From: JAGXLC01 sp046545795
GTDB taxonomy: Bacteria > Bacteroidota > Bacteroidia > Bacteroidales > UBA12077
Length of the DNA: 25,289 bases
Assembly: GCA_046545795.1 (NCBI GenBank)
Contig: JBKGZD010000020.1
Coordinates: 1 to 25,289 of the forward strand
Reading direction: 5' to 3'
The first letter of the stretch is position 1. Each line of letters opens with the position of its first letter. The position numbers and the translations under genes are program-made. Under the pieces are notes generated by a model. The model had not been told where the DNA came from, made no database searches, and saw nothing but the letters and a program-made list of their open reading frames with translations. Shown here piece after piece: positions 24,849 through 25,289 of the stretch.

Positions 24849-25289
24849 CTAATATTCAACTTTGTTATCCAGATTTTTCCATTTCTCAAATGCTTCAATA
24901 GCCACATCTCTCATTGCTTGCTCAGTGGGTATATTTCTCCTGTCATAATGAAGCTGAATTTCTTTGTAAATAAATGAATCGTCGAAGCCGGCATCCTTTG
25001 CGTCTTCCCTGGTTGCTGCAAAACAAAGTCTATCTAACCTTGCCCAGTAAATAGCACCCAGGCACATAGGACAAGGTTCACAGGAAGAATACAAGACACA
25101 ACCCTTTAACTCAAAATCTTGTAATTTCTCTGAAGCTTTGCGGATGGCATTAATTTCAGCGTGTGCTGTTGGATCATTATCTTTGGTTACTGTATTTCCT
25201 GAACGAGCGATAACTTCTCCATTTTTTACAATTACAGCACCAAAAGGACCACCGCCATTATCTTGATTGTCTTTTGATAATTCTATAGC
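24849..25289 (-). CDS. guaD: Guanine deaminase, 5' end outside the window
   Basis: The reading frame is open from the window end to a TAG at 24849-24851, giving 146 residues; only the first roughly ten are missing. It belongs to the CDA-fold guanine deaminases of the Bacillus GuaD type, which turn guanine into xanthine in purine salvage. The zinc site is TAHAEINAI (His and catalytic Glu) plus CEPCPMC (two Cys). GGPFGAVIV precedes it. The tail GFDDSFIYKEI and the C-terminal residues ending in EY closely match Bacillus guanine deaminase, separating it from tRNA adenosine deaminase TadA and cytosine deaminases. A TTG at 25094 looks like a start but lies in the middle of the catalytic domain and is not one. 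Its 3' end faces the barrel protein gene. Confidence 0.93.
   Translation of the reverse strand, partial: AIELSKDNQDNGGGPFGAVIVKNGEVIARSGNTVTKDNDPTAHAEINAIRKASEKLQDFELKGCVLYSSCEPCPMCLGAIYWARLDRLCFAATREDAKDAGFDDSFIYKEIQLHYDRRNIPTEQAMRDVAIEAFEKWKNLDNKVEY

Noticed and set aside
24849..25094. Short 81-residue deaminase starting at a TTG
   Set aside because: The frame continues upstream to the window end with the zinc-binding HAE motif and the GGPFGAV motif, so the TTG is an internal leucine codon.

Overview
This AT-rich window looks like chromosomal DNA from a Bacteroidota bacterium, probably of the Bacteroidales/Marinilabiliales type. The evidence is a GldA-type ABC ATPase, the long three-domain form of IspG, DUF4412, DUF502 and DUF2723 proteins, outer-membrane barrel proteins, and upstream sequences that fit the Bacteroidota promoter pattern (TTTG, about 20 bases, TAnnTTTG). 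No rRNA, tRNA, CRISPR array, insertion sequence or phage gene was seen. Gene density is high and most genes are housekeeping or envelope genes.

Layout. On the minus strand at 76-2238 lies a likely operon: yraN, a DUF502 membrane protein, and a secreted C1-family cysteine peptidase whose start overlaps the DUF502 gene. A DUF4412 secreted protein (2386-3045, +) follows a perfect 12-bp inverted repeat, and it runs tail to tail into an LD-carboxypeptidase of murein recycling (3035-3949, -). Next come metG (4105-6153, +), a strong hairpin, ispG of the MEP isoprenoid pathway (6458-8305, -) and a D-2-hydroxyacid dehydrogenase (8402-9376, -). An orphan gldA-like ATPase (9708-10616, +) converges on yifB/comM and gmhA (10684-12845, -).

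The most interesting part is 12999-18052. It holds the three hallmark genes of the poorly understood AmmeMemoRadiSam system: a MEMO1-family protein B with a signal peptide, AMMECR1-family protein A, and the radical SAM enzyme with an N-terminal Tat-like leader. Between them is a 708-residue membrane protein with a degenerate spermidine-synthase domain. Protein B, protein A and the membrane protein are co-directional on +. The radical SAM gene faces them, directly downstream of cysS (18111-19583, -).

The right part has a minus-strand pair, a giant DUF2723 GT-C-like membrane protein (20492-23557) and a NodB-type polysaccharide deacetylase (19868-20482). Divergent from them is a predicted outer-membrane beta-barrel (23695-24801, +). 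The window ends inside a guanine deaminase gene (24849-25289, -), whose start lies outside.

Functional themes are translation (metG, cysS), envelope building and remodelling (LD-carboxypeptidase, gmhA, NodB deacetylase, DUF2723, barrel protein), isoprenoid precursors (ispG), DNA processing (yifB, yraN), and one uncharacterised metal/radical system that appears to act at or across the inner membrane.
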